64,000 nucleotides of DNA. Source: Roseomonas haemaphysalidis. Lineage in GTDB: Bacteria; Pseudomonadota; Alphaproteobacteria; Acetobacterales; Acetobacteraceae. The stretch lies in the NCBI RefSeq assembly GCF_017355405.1, contig NZ_CP061178.1:248001-312000 (forward strand). The letters run 5' to 3'. The position numbers and the translations under genes were made by a program. Positions 32,948 to 41,734 of this stretch are shown in pieces (the stretch's first letter is position 1; each line of letters begins with the position of its first letter). The notes under the pieces were generated by a model. The model did no database searches, was not told the origin of the DNA, and saw only the letters and a list, made by a program, of their open reading frames with translations.

Positions 32948-35900
32948 TCATGGCCGGGCCGGCGCGCTGGCGGTCAGGTCAGGCCCGAACTGGTCGAAAG
33001 CGTAGCGCAACCGCACCAGCGCGGCGGCCTGGTTCCAGTCGCCGCTGCGGTCGTAGGTGGCCAGCGCGCCGAGCCGCAGGTTGCGCGTCAGGTCGTATTC
33101 CACCTCGGCCCGCAAGCCGCCGACCACGCCGTTGCCGGAACTGCCGCGGTAACGCGTGGTGAGCGAGGCATCGCCGGCCGAGGCCGCCACCAGCTGCGCC
33201 TGCAGCGACGGGTTGTTGGGGAAGACGTCGCTGTCGTCCTCGCGATAGGTCTGCCAGCCGACGGCGCCGCCGAGACGCAGCCGGAGGTCGCCGTAACGCT
33301 TGCGCCAATCGGCCTGCACCACCGCCGCGAACTGCGACTGCGGGCTGAAGTAGCCACCCTGCCCCAGCGTGAAGTAGCGCAGGTTCCGGTCATGCGCCGC
33401 GTAGCGGGCATCGACGCCCAGCACCAAGCTCTCGTCCGGCCGGCGCAGCACCGTCCAGGCGATGCCGCCGCCAAGGTCGAACCGGGTGTTGCTAGCGACG
33501 TTCTGGCCGTCGATCGACGCATAGCCACCGCCGCCATACAGCACCACGTCGGGCGTGGCCGCGTATTCCAGCTGCCCCCGGCCGCCGGTGCGCACCACAT
33601 TGCCCCAGCTGATGCCGGCGCGGCTGTCATGCATGCCGCCGTAGGACAGCAGGCTGTCGGTCACCGCGCGCCGCTCGCCCGTCAGGCGCAGCACCAGGCT
33701 GCGGGTCAGGTTCGGCGCGTATTCCACGCCGCCGACGCCCGTGGCCAGCCGAAAGCCGAGCGGCGTGGTGCCGATGTCGGCCTTCACCGCGCCATAGGCG
33801 TAGCCGACGTTCAAGGCCACGCCGGTCGCGCGGCCATCGGTACCAGACGGGTCCACCGTGCCGGCACCCGCCAGCGGATTGGTGGCGTATTGCCGCCGCG
33901 CCGCCAGACCGCCATCCAGCGAGCCGGCGTTGAGCACCACCGTCTCGGCCCGCGCCGTGGCGCGGCCGCCCAGGCCCGGCACGATGCCCGACACCTCGAC
34001 CGGCACCGTCACCTCGTTCAGCCGGCTGAGGCCGCCGCTGCCGGAGCGGGTGCGGAAGCCCACCCCGCCCTGGATCCAGGTCAGCGTGTCCTGCCGCGCC
34101 GCCGCAAGCTCCGTGGCGATCTGCGCGGCCATGGGGTCGGAGATCTCGGCGCCGCCTGTGTCGGCCGCGCTGCTGCGCAGGCGGGCGGCCAGCAGCCCGG
34201 CATCGCCGGCCGCCGTGCGCGAGCCATCGGCCTGCAACTGCGCGTAGCGGCGCACGCCGGCGCTTTCCAGCGAACGCAGCGCGCGGCGGTAGTCGCCCTG
34301 CGCCCGCGCCAGGCGGGCATCCAGCATCATCACGCGCGGGTCGGCCGGATTGCGGGCACGCGCCTGCGCCAGCAGGGCCTCGGCCCGCGGCCAGTCGCGG
34401 CGCTGCATGGCGGCGTCGGCGGCGATGGTCATCGCTTCCAAGTTGGCGGGGTTGCGCGCCAGCACCGCATCGGCCACCGCCTGGGCTTCCACCGAGCGGT
34501 TGCTGGCCAGGTACACGCGGGCCAGCGCCAGGTTCACCGGCACGCTGTCCGGCATGGCCTGCAAAGCGGGGCGCAGCTCGGCCAGCGCGGCATCCTGGTC
34601 GCCCCGCGTGGTGGCCTCGCCCGCACTGAACAGCGCGGCGCCCGTGGAGAGTTCCGCAATCTGCCGGCGCTGTTCCGCCGTGGTGGCGGGCTCCCGCAGC
34701 AAGGCATCGGTCAGCTGCCGGGCTTCCGCCGGGCGACGGGCGGACAGCAGCGCGCCGGCGAGCTGGATCCGCGCATCGGCGGAAGCGCCGGGGTTGCTGT
34801 TCAACGCCGCCTGGGCAGCCCGCACGGCAAGGTCGTCCTGCCGCAGCCGGCCGAATGCGCGCACCACGCCGGCACCGGCCACGCCGGACGGGTCCGGCCG
34901 CGCCGCCAGCGCCAGAAGCCGCTGCCGCATGTCGCCGGTCGGATCGGCCAGCGCCTGCTGCTCCAGTTGCGCGATGTCCTGCTGCTGGCGGGCCTGGGCC
35001 AGCAGCCGGGTGGCGTCGGCGCTGCGCAGCCGGTTGGGGATCGACTCCAGACGGGTGATGGCGGTGCCGTACCGCTCCTGGTCCAGTGCCAGTAGGGCGG
35101 CGGCATAGGCCGCGTCGTTGCCCGGCAGCGCGGCCAGGGCCTGTTCCTCCTGCGCCGCCGCTGCCTCGTCGCCCTGGCTGCGCAGCAGCCGGATGCCGTC
35201 CAAACGGATCCAGGGGCTGTCGGGGTCGAGCGCGCGGGCCTGGGCCAGCAGCGCCAGCGCCTGTTCCGGGTCCTCGGCGCGGGATGCCTCGTCACGCAAC
35301 GCGGCGGCGCGGCGGGCGCCGGTGCCGCCCGCGGCGGCGAAGCCCGGCTCGGCACGCAATGCCTCCGCTTCCGCGAAGCGGTTCTGCTGGGTCAGCGACT
35401 CGTACAGGCCGCCCAGCGCTTCCGACAGGCCGGGGCGGCGCGCCAGCGCGGTGCGGAAGCGGGCTTCGGCCGTGGTGGCATCATTCCGTCGCAATGCGAT
35501 CTGGCCCAGGATGACCTCGGCCTGCACCTGCTCGTTGCTGTTGCTGCGGGCGGCGCGGCGGGCCAGGTCATCGGCCCGGTCCAGTTGCCCGCGCTCCAGC
35601 GCCTGCCGTGCCTGGACAGAGGGACTCGGCGCACCCCTTCCGCCCCCCGCCTGCTGGCGGCCACCCTGCCCCCCGCCGCCGCCGCCACGGCCGCCGGCCA
35701 GCAACGCTTCCAGCTCCTGCCGCTGCGGGCCGGCGTTGCTCAGCGCGCGTTCGCGCAGCGCCGCCGCTTCCTGGGCCCGGCCCTGACGCGCACGGATGTA
35801 GCTCAGGCCGGCCAGGGCCGGCGCCTCGTCCGGGCTGCCGTCCACGATGCGCTGAAATTCGCGCTCGGCTTCCGCCATCTGATTGGCCCGCAGCGCCAGA

Positions 35901-37273
35901 AAGCCGAGACCCACATACATGCGGTCGAACTCGGCCTTGCGGCTGCCATCGGCGGCGATGGCCCGCTCGCGGAGCTGCCGGGCCTCGTCCAGCTTGCCTT
36001 CCTGCAGCCGCACCACGCCGAGGCCGGCCAGCGCGCCGGCATCATTGGCATCGCGCGCCAGCGAATCGTTGAAGGTGCGCTCGGCTTCCGTGCGGTCCTT
36101 CTGCGCCAGATAGGCATAGCCCATCCAGTCAAACATCTTCCGGAACTCGGCTTCGCGCTCGGGGGCGATGGCCACCGCGCGGTCGCGCAGCTGACGGGCT
36201 TCCTCCAGCTTGCCTTGCTGCAAGCGCACCATGCCGAGGCCGGCCAGCGCCGTCGGCTCGTTGCCCTGGGCGGCAATGGACGTCTGAAACAGGGTTTCGG
36301 CCTTGGCGATGTCGCCGCCGTTCAAGGCTTCGAACCCGTCCATGCGGGCCTGGGTCGCCGCGTCCGGCAGCGCCTGCTTCGCTTCGACCACCTTCTGGTC
36401 GATCTGCGGGTCGGTCGGGTTGCTGGCGAGGTAGGTGTTCAGCGCCTCGATCAACTCGCCGCTCGGCCCCTGCCACAGCAGTGCCTGACGCCACGCGGCC
36501 TTGGCCGCCGTGCTGACGGAAGGCACGCGCGCCAGGGTGGTCAGCGTGTCGATGCCCTGGTAGCGGGTGGTTTCGCGGTAGGTCTGGATCTGCGCCAGCG
36601 TCAGCTTCAGCCGGGCGTTGTCCGGGTCCTTTTCAAGCAGGCCGCGCAGCGCCGCGATGGCTTCGCGCGAGCCGGCCAGGTCAATACCCGCCAGGGTGCG
36701 GTAGAATTCCGGCACGATGCTGTCGGGAAAGCTGTTGTTGGGAAACAGCTCACGATAGCGGGCCACGGCATCCGCGGCGCGGCCGGACTGCGCCAGGCCA
36801 CGGGCATCCTCCAGCGCCTTGCGGTCCTCGGCGCTGAAACGCCGCTGGTGCTCGATGCGGCCGATGCGCGGGTCGTTCGGTGCCACGCGGCGCAGGGTGT
36901 TGAGAAAGCCCGCTGCCTCGTCCGTGCGGCCCAGTTCGCCGGCGATCTCGGCGGCGGTGGCCAGCGCGTCCGGGTCGCGCGGGTTGCTGGCCACCAGACG
37001 CTCGGCGGCCGTGATCGCCATGTCCGGGCGGCTTTGCCCGCGCCAGTATTCCACCTGTTCGGCCAGCGTCGCCTGAGCGGGGTTCTCACCCGTCTGCACA
37101 GGGCGGGCGGCGGCGGGCGCTGCGGGCTGCGGTGTCTGCGCTCTGGCGCCGCCGCCGGTGAGCAACAGGGCACCGACCACGAGCCTCAGCGCGGGAACGC
37201 CCTGCCTGGCAGCCGTCCTGCCCTGCCCCGGTTGCCGGTTCCGGCCGCCGCGCCGAGAGTCGCCTGTTGTCAT
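32948..37273 (-). CDS. bcsC: cellulose synthase export subunit BcsC (TPR periplasmic domain plus outer membrane porin)
   Basis: The 1441-residue protein has an N-terminal export signal (ALRLVVGALLLTGGGARAQ), about 1000 residues of tetratricopeptide repeats, and a C-terminal BCSC_C beta-barrel (about 1100-1441) with the family landmarks SYGGMHDSRAGISWGNV, YGGGGYASIDG and YFSPQSQFAAV. BcsC threads cellulose through the peptidoglycan and outer membrane. Unusual points are a Gly-rich linker at about residues 525-547 and near-identical tandem 72-residue units at about 314-490. The gene heads an operon with algF- and SGNH-like genes, and no bcsA, bcsB or bcsZ is visible nearby. Start choice at the extreme N-terminus is uncertain. 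Confidence 0.92.
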   Translation of the reverse strand: MTTGDSRRGGRNRQPGQGRTAARQGVPALRLVVGALLLTGGGARAQTPQPAAPAAARPVQTGENPAQATLAEQVEYWRGQSRPDMAITAAERLVASNPRDPDALATAAEIAGELGRTDEAAGFLNTLRRVAPNDPRIGRIEHQRRFSAEDRKALEDARGLAQSGRAADAVARYRELFPNNSFPDSIVPEFYRTLAGIDLAGSREAIAALRGLLEKDPDNARLKLTLAQIQTYRETTRYQGIDTLTTLARVPSVSTAAKAAWRQALLWQGPSGELIEALNTYLASNPTDPQIDQKVVEAKQALPDAATQARMDGFEALNGGDIAKAETLFQTSIAAQGNEPTALAGLGMVRLQQGKLEEARQLRDRAVAIAPEREAEFRKMFDWMGYAYLAQKDRTEAERTFNDSLARDANDAGALAGLGVVRLQEGKLDEARQLRERAIAADGSRKAEFDRMYVGLGFLALRANQMAEAEREFQRIVDGSPDEAPALAGLSYIRARQGRAQEAAALRERALSNAGPQRQELEALLAGGRGGGGGGQGGRQQAGGGRGAPSPSVQARQALERGQLDRADDLARRAARSNSNEQVQAEVILGQIALRRNDATTAEARFRTALARRPGLSEALGGLYESLTQQNRFAEAEALRAEPGFAAAGGTGARRAAALRDEASRAEDPEQALALLAQARALDPDSPWIRLDGIRLLRSQGDEAAAAQEEQALAALPGNDAAYAAALLALDQERYGTAITRLESIPNRLRSADATRLLAQARQQQDIAQLEQQALADPTGDMRQRLLALAARPDPSGVAGAGVVRAFGRLRQDDLAVRAAQAALNSNPGASADARIQLAGALLSARRPAEARQLTDALLREPATTAEQRRQIAELSTGAALFSAGEATTRGDQDAALAELRPALQAMPDSVPVNLALARVYLASNRSVEAQAVADAVLARNPANLEAMTIAADAAMQRRDWPRAEALLAQARARNPADPRVMMLDARLARAQGDYRRALRSLESAGVRRYAQLQADGSRTAAGDAGLLAARLRSSAADTGGAEISDPMAAQIATELAAARQDTLTWIQGGVGFRTRSGSGGLSRLNEVTVPVEVSGIVPGLGGRATARAETVVLNAGSLDGGLAARRQYATNPLAGAGTVDPSGTDGRATGVALNVGYAYGAVKADIGTTPLGFRLATGVGGVEYAPNLTRSLVLRLTGERRAVTDSLLSYGGMHDSRAGISWGNVVRTGGRGQLEYAATPDVVLYGGGGYASIDGQNVASNTRFDLGGGIAWTVLRRPDESLVLGVDARYAAHDRNLRYFTLGQGGYFSPQSQFAAVVQADWRKRYGDLRLRLGGAVGWQTYREDDSDVFPNNPSLQAQLVAASAGDASLTTRYRGSSGNGVVGGLRAEVEYDLTRNLRLGALATYDRSGDWNQAAALVRLRYAFDQFGPDLTASAPARP
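35804..36340. repeat. 216-bp tandem repeat inside bcsC (72-residue TPR pairs)
   Basis: The same DNA phrase around AGGCCGGCCAG recurs at about 35804, 36020 and 36236, exactly 216 bp apart. The two units between 35968 and 36250 are nearly identical over more than 60 bp. At the protein level the unit is LAGLGMVRLQQGKLEEARQL versus LAGLGVVRLQEGKLDEARQL. The near-identity suggests recent duplication or gene conversion. Confidence 0.75.
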
Positions 37274-37541
37274 CCGATCAAATCCGCTGCCCAGACTGCG
37301 CCATCCCGCCCGGGCCGGACCCGGATGTCAGCGCAAGGGCCGACATGCCGGGCCCATCTGCGCCCACCGCGATTTATGGTGGGATGTCTGCAATTTGAAA
37401 AGCGTAACCTGCACCAGAAGTAAATTTATACTCTCTGAGTGCAATCAAACCACGCCGGCACGTCCTGGGTGGCGACCACAAACGCAACGGGGCCGGGCAG
37501 CAGTGCTGCCCGGCCCCGTCGGCCACATCACCCAGCGCGGA
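37274..37541. other. intergenic region upstream of bcsC
   Basis: Between bcsC and the lipoprotein gene no further coding region is supported. It contains an A+T-rich patch at about 37390-37445 that includes TATAAA on the minus strand and is the likely promoter area of the bcsC operon, plus the strong hairpin at 37487-37519. No convincingly spaced -35 box was found. Confidence 0.45.
37487..37519 (-). terminator. strong 15-bp hairpin terminator after the lipoprotein gene
   Basis: A perfect 15-bp stem (37487-37501 with 37505-37519) encloses a 3-nt loop; the arm core is GGGGCCGGGCAGC. On the minus strand it is followed by TTGCGTTTG, a modest T-rich tail. It lies 23 bp after the stop of the small lipoprotein gene and should shield the bcsC operon from read-through. 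Confidence 0.75.
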
Positions 37542-37742
37542 TCAGCGCGGCGAGCCGGTGCCCGGCTGGGTGTTGATGATCGGCGTGCCCGGCGGCGGCG
37601 GGGCGGAAGCGCGGGGCTCGGCCGGGCGGCCGCCTTCCCGGACCACTTCACCCGAAGCGGGGCCGCGCTGGTTGCTGGGCGAGGGCGCGCAAGCGGCGAC
37701 CAGCAGTCCGAGGCCCAGAACGGCCAGGGTGATCTTCCTCAT
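37542..37742 (-). CDS. small lipoprotein, unknown function
   Basis: A 66-residue protein with a lipoprotein signal peptide: MRKITLAVLGLGLLVAAC with Cys18 as the lipidation site, followed by a short Pro/Gly/Arg-rich tail without a fold. The ATG at 37742 is preferred because GGAG lies 8 nt upstream; ATG at 37748 would be too close to that site. It is followed by a strong hairpin terminator, so it is probably a single-gene transcript. No family is recognised. Confidence 0.7.
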   Translation of the reverse strand: MRKITLAVLGLGLLVAACAPSPSNQRGPASGEVVREGGRPAEPRASAPPPPGTPIINTQPGTGSPR

Positions 37743-37870
37743 GGTCATCTCTCCTTTTCCTGCTGGCGAAACGGCAGGGGCGCCGCTGCCCGTCCAGGGT
37801 AAGGGTTCAACGTGCGCATGCGCCACAGGTTGTCCGGCGGCGCATTTTTTTGCCATGCCCAAGGCTGCCT

Positions 37871-39253
37871 TCATCCGGCAAAGGCGGCACGGGCTTCCGG
37901 CAGGTCCCAGATGCGCTGGATCGCGCGCGCGCCGGCGGCGGTGATGGCGTGCTCGTCCCCCACCAGCAGCGTGCCGCCGTGCAGCAGCAGCCGGCCATCG
38001 ACCATCACGGCATCGATGTTGGCGCGGTTGGCCAGCCAGGCCAGGGCCCGCAGCGGATCGTGCAGCGGTTGCAGGTGCGGGTGCGTCAGGTCCACCACCG
38101 TCAGGTCGGCCGTGGCACCCGGCCGGATGGCGCCCAGGTCATTCCGGCCCACCGCCGCCGCCGCGTCCCGCGTCACGGCGCCGAGCAGCTCCGGCGCGGT
38201 GGCCACGTCAGCGCGGCCAGTGGTGATCTTGGAAATCAGCGCGGCGGCGTTCATCTCGCCCAGCAGGTCCATGTTGTAGCCGTCCGTGCCGATCACGGTA
38301 CGCACGTCATGCGCGCGGAAGCGGGCATAGGAGGCAGTGGTGCCGGCGCGGGCGAAGACGCGCGGGCAGTTCAGCACCGTGGCGCCGCGCGCCGCCATCA
38401 GGTCGAGATCCGAATCGCTGGAGCTGATGCAATGCGCGGCCAGCAGGTCCGGCGCCAGCAGGCCCAGCCAGTCCAGGTATTCGGCCGGGGTGCGGCCGCC
38501 GTGGCGCCGGCCGATGGTCGCCACTTCCTGCGGGCTTTGCGCCAGATGCGTGGTGATGGGCACGCCCAGCTCCCGCGCCCGCGCGGCGCAGGCGCGCAAC
38601 AGGTCGGGCGCGCAGGTGTCGGTGGCATGCGGGCTCATGGCCAGGCGGATGCGGCCATGCGCGGCCCCCTCCCACCGCGCGTGGAGCGCGTCCCAGGCGG
38701 CGAGGTCGGCGGCGCCGTCATCGCCTGCGTAGGTGACCTCGCCGCTGGCATCGGCCTTGGCGTCGGCGGTGGAGAACAGGTATGGAGCGCCCCAGAAGCG
38801 GATGCCCATCTCCTCCGCCGCGTCGAACATCTCGGGGATGCCGTTGCGGAACGGCTCCATGACGCTGGTCGCACCGCCCTTGAGCAACTGCAGAATGCCG
38901 AGGCGGGCCACCGCCATCCGCTCCTCGCGCGACAGGATCTCGATGCCGCGCTTGGTCAGCGGCAGCAGCACCGTGTAGACGATGCTTTCGTTGTTCTTGC
39001 GCCCGGCCCCGTCCTCGGAATGGGTGCGGGCCACGGCCTCGCTGAAGCAGTGGTTGTGCAGGTTCATCAACCCGGGCAGCACGATGCGCCCTGGTGCGTC
39101 CAACACGATGTCGGCGCGCGGGCGCTCCGTGGTCAGCGCCGCGATGCGGCCGCCTTCCGTCAGCACCCAGTGGTCGCGCAGCACGCGGGGCGCGCCGTCA
39201 AGCTCCGTCAGCACGAAGCTGCCGAAGATCGCCGTGCTCTGCTCGGTCATCAT
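37871..39253 (-). CDS. TRZ/ATZ-type amidohydrolase
   Basis: The 460-residue protein has the metal-dependent amidohydrolase pattern: LPGLMNLHNHCFSEA with the first metal histidines, ITTHLAQSP (HxxQ/E), LLAAHCIS with a further His, and VIGTDGYNMD with the conserved Asp. The overall order matches chlorohydrolase/deaminase enzymes such as AtzA/TrzN and SsnA. It hydrolyses C-N or C-Cl bonds in ring compounds. GGAGG precedes the double ATG at 39253/39250. It is the last gene of the long minus-strand operon with a D-carbamoylase and transporters, so a nitrogen-rich ring compound is a plausible substrate. Confidence 0.87.
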   Translation of the reverse strand: MMTEQSTAIFGSFVLTELDGAPRVLRDHWVLTEGGRIAALTTERPRADIVLDAPGRIVLPGLMNLHNHCFSEAVARTHSEDGAGRKNNESIVYTVLLPLTKRGIEILSREERMAVARLGILQLLKGGATSVMEPFRNGIPEMFDAAEEMGIRFWGAPYLFSTADAKADASGEVTYAGDDGAADLAAWDALHARWEGAAHGRIRLAMSPHATDTCAPDLLRACAARARELGVPITTHLAQSPQEVATIGRRHGGRTPAEYLDWLGLLAPDLLAAHCISSSDSDLDLMAARGATVLNCPRVFARAGTTASYARFRAHDVRTVIGTDGYNMDLLGEMNAAALISKITTGRADVATAPELLGAVTRDAAAAVGRNDLGAIRPGATADLTVVDLTHPHLQPLHDPLRALAWLANRANIDAVMVDGRLLLHGGTLLVGDEHAITAAGARAIQRIWDLPEARAAFAG

Positions 39254-39276
39254 TGTCTCCTCCCTTCCGGTTCGCG

Positions 39277-40854
39277 TCAGGCCGGCCGCACGTTCCAGAA
39301 GGTCGCGGTGCCGCGGTTCACGCCGGTGATCTGCTTGCGATACGCCGTGGGCTGCCGGTACAGGCCCAGCGGGTAGTAGGGCACCTCCTGGAACGCCACC
39401 TGCTGCAGCTCGGCGCAGATGCGCTGCTGCGCGGCGAGGTCCGGTGCCGCCAGCCACTGCTCGCGCAACGACTCGATCGTCTTGCTTTCGAACCAGCCCG
39501 GATAGCTGGCGTCGCCGCGCAGCGTCAGGTGGCCGGCGGGGTTCAGCCAGTCGATGCCCTGCCAGTTGGACACGAAGGCACTCCAGCCCCCCTCCTCCAC
39601 CGGCGTCTTGCGGTTGCGCCGCGTCAGCACCGCGCCGAAGTCCAGCGCCTGATAGTCCACGTTCATGCCCGCCTGCTGCAGCATGCCCGCCGCAACATCG
39701 CCCAACGGCTTCTGAGCCAGCGAATCGGCCGGCACCAGCAGCACCACCTTCTCGCCCTTGTATCCGGCGGCGGCGAGGTCGCGCTTCACCTTGTCCCAGT
39801 CGCGCGGGCCGCGCAGCACGTCGAGCCCGGCCTCGCTCGCCATCGGCGTGCCGGGCGCGAAGAAGCCCACCGGCGTCTGCTGGAAGGCGGGGTCGTCCCC
39901 GGCGACGGCGGTCATGAAGGCCGCCTGATCGATCGCGCCCATCAGCGCGCGGCGGATGGCGGGGTTGTCGAAGGGCGGCTGCAAGGCGTTGACGCGCATG
40001 TTGCAGCAGAAGCCCAGCCGGTCCAGCACGTCGATGGTGACGTTGCGGTTGCGCTTCAGCAGCGGCAGGAGGTCGTGCGGCGTGGTTTCCTGCCAGTCCT
40101 GCTCGCCGGACTGGATGGCGGAGGCACCGGTCGCCGCATCCGGCATGGTGGTCCATTCCACGCGGTCGTAGTGCACGCGCTTGGGGCCGGCGGTCCAGTC
40201 GCTGGTGCCGCCCTCCCGCGGGCGGTAGCCCTCGAAGCGCTGGTACACGTTGCGGGCGCCGGGCACCCGCTCATCGGCCACGAAGCGGAACGGACCGCTG
40301 CCGATTACCTCGGGGATCTGCTTGAAGGGGTCGGTATTGGCCAGCCGCTCGGGCATCATGAAGCAGGCTGGCACGGCGGCCTTGCCCAGCGCGGTCGGCA
40401 GCAGCGGGAACGGACGCTTCAGGCGGAAGCGGATGGTGCGGTCGTCGGCGGCCGAAAGCTCTTCCGTCGCGGCCATCAGCGCGCCGCCCAGGGCGTCGCG
40501 CTTGGCCCAGCGGCGGATGCTGGCCACGCAGTCGCGCGCCGTCACCCGCTCGCCATCATGCCACAGCAGACCGTCACGCAGCCGCAGGTCCCAGCGCAGC
40601 CCGCCGTCCTCCACCACGTGGCCTTCCAGCATCTGCGGCGAGACCTGCAGGTTGCTGTCCATGCCGTAGAGCGTGTCGAACACCATGAAGCCGTGGTTCC
40701 GCGACACCTGTGCCGTGGAATAGACCGGGTCCACGAAGGCGAGGTCGATCACCGGCGTGAAGCGCAGCGTGGTGGCGGAGGCGGCGCGGACGGCGGCGGG
40801 CAGGCCGAGCGCGGGCAGGGCCGCGGCGGCGCGCAGCAGGGAACGACGGTGCAT
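39277..40854 (-). CDS. ABC transporter substrate-binding protein, family 5 (peptide/opine/nickel type)
   Basis: The 525-residue protein begins with an arginine-rich signal peptide (MHRRSLLRAAAALPALGLP ending VRA) that could be Tat- or Sec-dependent. It continues with SBP_bac_5 landmarks: FDTLYGMDSNLQVSPQMLEG, LRDGLLWHDGERVTARD and NPAIRRALMGAIDQAAF. These periplasmic receptors bind oligopeptides, opines or similar ligands for a two-permease transporter, but no DppB/DppC permease or DppD/F ATPase genes are in the window. It lies 23 bp upstream of the amidohydrolase gene in the same operon. Confidence 0.9.
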   Translation of the reverse strand: MHRRSLLRAAAALPALGLPAAVRAASATTLRFTPVIDLAFVDPVYSTAQVSRNHGFMVFDTLYGMDSNLQVSPQMLEGHVVEDGGLRWDLRLRDGLLWHDGERVTARDCVASIRRWAKRDALGGALMAATEELSAADDRTIRFRLKRPFPLLPTALGKAAVPACFMMPERLANTDPFKQIPEVIGSGPFRFVADERVPGARNVYQRFEGYRPREGGTSDWTAGPKRVHYDRVEWTTMPDAATGASAIQSGEQDWQETTPHDLLPLLKRNRNVTIDVLDRLGFCCNMRVNALQPPFDNPAIRRALMGAIDQAAFMTAVAGDDPAFQQTPVGFFAPGTPMASEAGLDVLRGPRDWDKVKRDLAAAGYKGEKVVLLVPADSLAQKPLGDVAAGMLQQAGMNVDYQALDFGAVLTRRNRKTPVEEGGWSAFVSNWQGIDWLNPAGHLTLRGDASYPGWFESKTIESLREQWLAAPDLAAQQRICAELQQVAFQEVPYYPLGLYRQPTAYRKQITGVNRGTATFWNVRPA

Positions 40855-40881
40855 GCAGGCTACTCCTGGGACGCGGCGCGC

Positions 40882-41709
40882 TTACTCGCCGGCGTCGATG
40901 GTCACGGCGGTCAGCGCCTGGCGCTCCAGTCCGTGCTTGGTGAGGATGGCGAGGTAGGTGCCATTGGCCATCAGCCGCGTCAGCGCGCCGGCCACGGCAT
41001 CGCGCAGCGGTGCCTGTTCCTTGCTGAAGGCGAGGCCGGACAGGTTGCGCGAAATGGGCGCGCCCACCGCCACGAAGGTGCCGGGGTTCTGCTGCGACAG
41101 GTAGACGACGTATTCGGCGCCGAGGATGGCCCCCTCCGCCCGGCCCTGCTGCAGGTCGGTGCGCGCGGCGGCGGCGCCCTCGGTGCCGATCACCCGCATT
41201 GGCGGGCGGCCCTGGGCAACGCAGTTGGCCTCGCTCCAGGCCTGGGCCTGGGGGAAGTAGTTGGTGGTGCGGGGCGTGGCCACGCTGCGGCCGCAGAAAT
41301 CGGTCGGCTGCGTGGCGCCGCGCAGCTGTGCCGTGGTGGTGAAGATCTGTGCGCCAGTGCTGATGTAGTCCACGAAGGTCAGCTGCTCCCGCCGCGACGG
41401 CAGGTCGGTCATCGAGCTGCCGTTGAAATCGATGCGCGCGGTGGTCAGCGCCGGGATCAACTGCGCGAAGGCCATCTCCTGGAAGCGCAGGGGGATGCCG
41501 AGTTCCTTGCCGATGGCTTCCACGAGATCGACATTGACGCCGCGCCGCTCGTTGGTGGCGGGGTCCTTGTAGGCCATCGGCGGATAGGTCGCCTCGATGC
41601 CCACGTTGATGTGGCCTTGCTGGCGGATGGCCGCCGGCAATTCCTGCGCGACAGCAGGCACCATGATCGACATGGCGGCGATACCGGCCGCGACAACGGT
41701 GTTCTTCAT
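40882..41709 (-). CDS. ABC transporter substrate-binding protein, family 3 (polar amino acid type)
   Basis: The 275-residue receptor has a signal peptide (MKNTVVAAGIAAMSIMVPAVAQ) and the family 3 core: GHINVGIEATYPPMAYKDPAT, GVNVDLVEAIGKELGIPLRF, FNGSSMTDLPSRREQLTF and LTRLMANGTYLAILTKHG. It is clearly homologous to the second receptor at 42615-43439 of the same operon. Such proteins deliver amino acids or related compounds to a GlnP/GlnQ-type transporter, here probably the one encoded upstream. Confidence 0.9.
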   Translation of the reverse strand: MKNTVVAAGIAAMSIMVPAVAQELPAAIRQQGHINVGIEATYPPMAYKDPATNERRGVNVDLVEAIGKELGIPLRFQEMAFAQLIPALTTARIDFNGSSMTDLPSRREQLTFVDYISTGAQIFTTTAQLRGATQPTDFCGRSVATPRTTNYFPQAQAWSEANCVAQGRPPMRVIGTEGAAAARTDLQQGRAEGAILGAEYVVYLSQQNPGTFVAVGAPISRNLSGLAFSKEQAPLRDAVAGALTRLMANGTYLAILTKHGLERQALTAVTIDAGE

Positions 41710-41734
41710 AGTGCCTGCCTTTGCTGTTCGTGGG

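Noticed and set aside
35632..35700. Glycine-rich low-complexity stretch in bcsC as a sequencing or frameshift artefact
   Set aside because: The frame is open on both sides with TPRs before and after, so it reads as an in-frame linker.
39254..40156. Upstream extension of the amidohydrolase frame into the family 5 receptor gene
   Set aside because: The extra sequence is low-complexity, while the ATG at 39253 has a strong ribosome binding site and begins just before the amidohydrolase fold.
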